Notes under the pieces: generated by a model
Databases searched by the model: none
Seen by the model: only the letters and a program-made list of their open reading frames with translations
What the model was told of the DNA's origin: nothing
Position numbers and translations under genes: made by a program
Shown: positions 36,172-36,618 of the stretch, piece by piece
Position numbering within the stretch: the first letter of the stretch is position 1
Layout: every line of letters starts with the position of its first letter
Source: a virus
Virus record (IMG/VR): IMGVR_UViG_3300042691_017939
Coordinates: 1-36,618 of that record
DNA length: 36,618 nucleotides
Strand: one strand, 5' to 3'

Positions 36172-36247
36172 CTCTATGAAGCGTTATCAGGTTGCGTACA
36201 CGGTTTGGGGCCGTGTGGTCTAGGTTCGAATCCTAGCATGGAGACCA
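36172..36247 (+). tRNA. tRNA-Pro(UGG)
   Basis: Acceptor CTCTATG/CATGGAG, anticodon arm CACGG-TTTGGGG-CCGTG, T-arm CTAGG/CCTAG, A73, encoded CCA. Confidence 0.9.
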
Positions 36248-36252
36248 GTTTT

Positions 36253-36319
36253 AGGATAGCAACAGCAAACATTAAAAATCTTTTCTTGAAAAAAAGCCAA
36301 AAAATGCTATCCTGTTTTA
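36253..36319 (+). ncRNA. Array element 3 (UGA/Ser anticodon-like arm, no T-arm)
   Basis: AGGATAGCA (36253-36261) pairs with TGCTATCCT (36305-36313); ACAGCAAA and GTTTT flank as in the other copies. The interior forms CTTTT-CTTGAAA-AAAAG (36280-36296). Counting from the first stem G, UGA falls exactly at positions 34-36, as in a tRNA. There is no D stem, T-arm or CCA. Confidence 0.6.
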
Positions 36320-36322
36320 TTT

Positions 36323-36396
36323 GCCCTTTTCGTATAATGGTATTACACCTGTTTTGTAATCAGGCTACGGCAGTTCGATTCTGTCATGGGGCACCA
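36323..36396 (+). tRNA. tRNA-Thr(UGU)
   Basis: Acceptor GCCCTTT/ATGGGGC with one mismatch, anticodon loop TTTGTAA, T-arm GGCAG/CTGTC, A73, encoded CCA. Confidence 0.85.
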
Positions 36397-36401
36397 AGTT
36401 A

Positions 36402-36466
36402 AGGATGTTAACAGCAAATTTTATACACTAGACTTTTAATCTAACCAGTAAAATACATCCTGTTTT
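36402..36466 (+). ncRNA. Array element 4 (UUU/Lys anticodon-like arm, no T-arm)
   Basis: AGGATGT (36402-36408) pairs with ACATCCT (36455-36461); TAACAGCAAA and GTTTT flank. The interior has ATTTTA/TAAAAT and the arm TAGA-CTTTTAA-TCTA (36429-36443) reading UUU. The stem differs from copies 1-3 at two positions that change together on both strands. Confidence 0.62.
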
Positions 36467-36470
36467 ATTT

Positions 36471-36546
36471 GCCGCTTTAGCAAATGTGGTCATTGCACCG
36501 GTTTGAAGCACCGAGGAACTAGGTTCGATCCCTAGGGGCGGCACCA
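36471..36546 (+). tRNA. tRNA-Phe(GAA)
   Basis: Acceptor GCCGCTT/GGGCGGC, anticodon loop TTGAAGC in CCGGT/ACCGA, T-arm CTAGG-TTCGATC-CCTAG, A73, encoded CCA. The outer anticodon-stem pair is C-A. Confidence 0.82.
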
Positions 36547-36568
36547 ATTTTATTTTTAGGAGAATGAT

Positions 36569-36592
36569 ATGAAACGTTCAGGTAAACGTTAG
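36569..36592 (+). CDS. Seven-codon minigene after the tRNA array
   Basis: ATG 36569 follows TTTTTAGGAG, a strong ribosome site, and encodes MKRSGKR then TAG. The window ends soon after. It may be a translated minigene or the leader of a downstream gene. Confidence 0.3.
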   Translation: MKRSGKR

Positions 36593-36618
36593 TGTCATCT
36601 TTGACCCCCGTATGGTCT

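Noticed and set aside
34966-36402. Several 60-105 codon ORFs across the tRNA array on both strands
   Set aside because: They run through complete tRNA cloverleaves and have no Shine-Dalgarno sequence.
35356-36466. Repeated AGGATAGCAACAGCAAA blocks as a CRISPR array
   Set aside because: Copies are irregularly spaced, separated by tRNAs, and each has its own complementary 3' arm. No cas gene is present.
1-36618. Bacterial chromosome or prophage instead of a phage genome
   Set aside because: No integrase, att sites, rRNA or housekeeping operons. Gene overlap density, phage-type genes, late-promoter motifs and the tRNA array favour a large lytic phage, though this stays an inference without structural genes.

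Overview
The window looks like a stretch of a large tailed-phage genome, T4-like in gene style. The host was probably a Gram-negative aquatic bacterium. The sequence is AT-rich and densely packed, with many ATGA/TAATG stop-start overlaps. It carries class Ia ribonucleotide reductase with glutaredoxin, a MazG-like protein, a DEDDh exonuclease, a SleB-type cell-wall hydrolase, holin-like proteins, phage-type hypotheticals, candidate T4-type late promoters (TATAAATA) and a dense tRNA array. No capsid, portal or terminase gene is visible, so the phage assignment is an inference. Host-like cargo points to a Gram-negative host (curli secretion pore, outer-membrane porin, lipoprotein). A 23-residue PqqA peptide suggests a PQQ-using, possibly methylotrophic, host.

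Layout. 1-1.7 kb: nrdA end, nrdB, glutaredoxin. 1.7-3.5 kb: small unknown and paralogous proteins and a PAAR-like protein. 3.6-6.8 kb: Hc1-like nucleoid protein, a paralogous pair, a GT8 glycosyltransferase, IscU and IscA. 6.9-12.1 kb: phage hypotheticals, SleB-type hydrolase, a membrane coiled-coil protein with a likely frame discontinuity, ribosomal protein bS21, exonuclease, MazG. 12.1-16.1 kb: a stress and pigment block (DnaK, Hsp20, ClpS, heme oxygenase, ferredoxin-dependent bilin reductase). DnaK and Hsp20 each have a ROSE-like RNA thermometer. 16.1-25.4 kb: a PD-(D/E)xK-like protein, then a curli-type module (CsgF, CsgG with an SH3-like tail, two curlin-repeat proteins, FecR-domain protein) and a CHASE2-cyclase. 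25.4-30 kb: DD-peptidase, 2OG-Fe(II) oxygenase, then minus-strand genes (methyltransferase, desaturase, amidotransferase-like, small membrane proteins). 30-34.3 kb: cold-shock protein, a split tmRNA, lipoprotein, porin, AhpC/AhpD, PqqA. 34.3 kb to the end: two consensus promoters, two small ORFs and the tRNA array.

The most unusual content is RNA. (i) The tmRNA gene is circularly permuted. Its CCA-bearing acceptor piece (to 30388) lies upstream of its tag-coding piece (from 30863), and two protein genes sit between them. The pieces form a 7-bp acceptor stem with the alanine-type G3-U70 pair. (ii) A tRNA-Arg(UCU) is also permuted, with its 3' part (35605-35653) before its 5' part (35668-35693). 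(iii) That permuted tRNA sits inside one of four copies of an element built from a covarying stem, an AACAGCAAA strand and a CCTGTTTT tail. All four carry anticodon-arm-like loops, and three lack the rest of the tRNA. (iv) A separate RNA of about 128 nt with a 16-bp closing stem lies flush between tRNA-Asn and tRNA-Ala.

Taken together, the genes suggest a phage that reshapes host physiology: nucleotide and Fe-S supply, proteostasis (DnaK, Hsp20, ClpS, tmRNA), translation (bS21, tRNAs), redox defence, bilin synthesis, envelope and surface fibres, and possibly PQQ-dependent oxidation. Functions are read from motifs by eye, with no database search.
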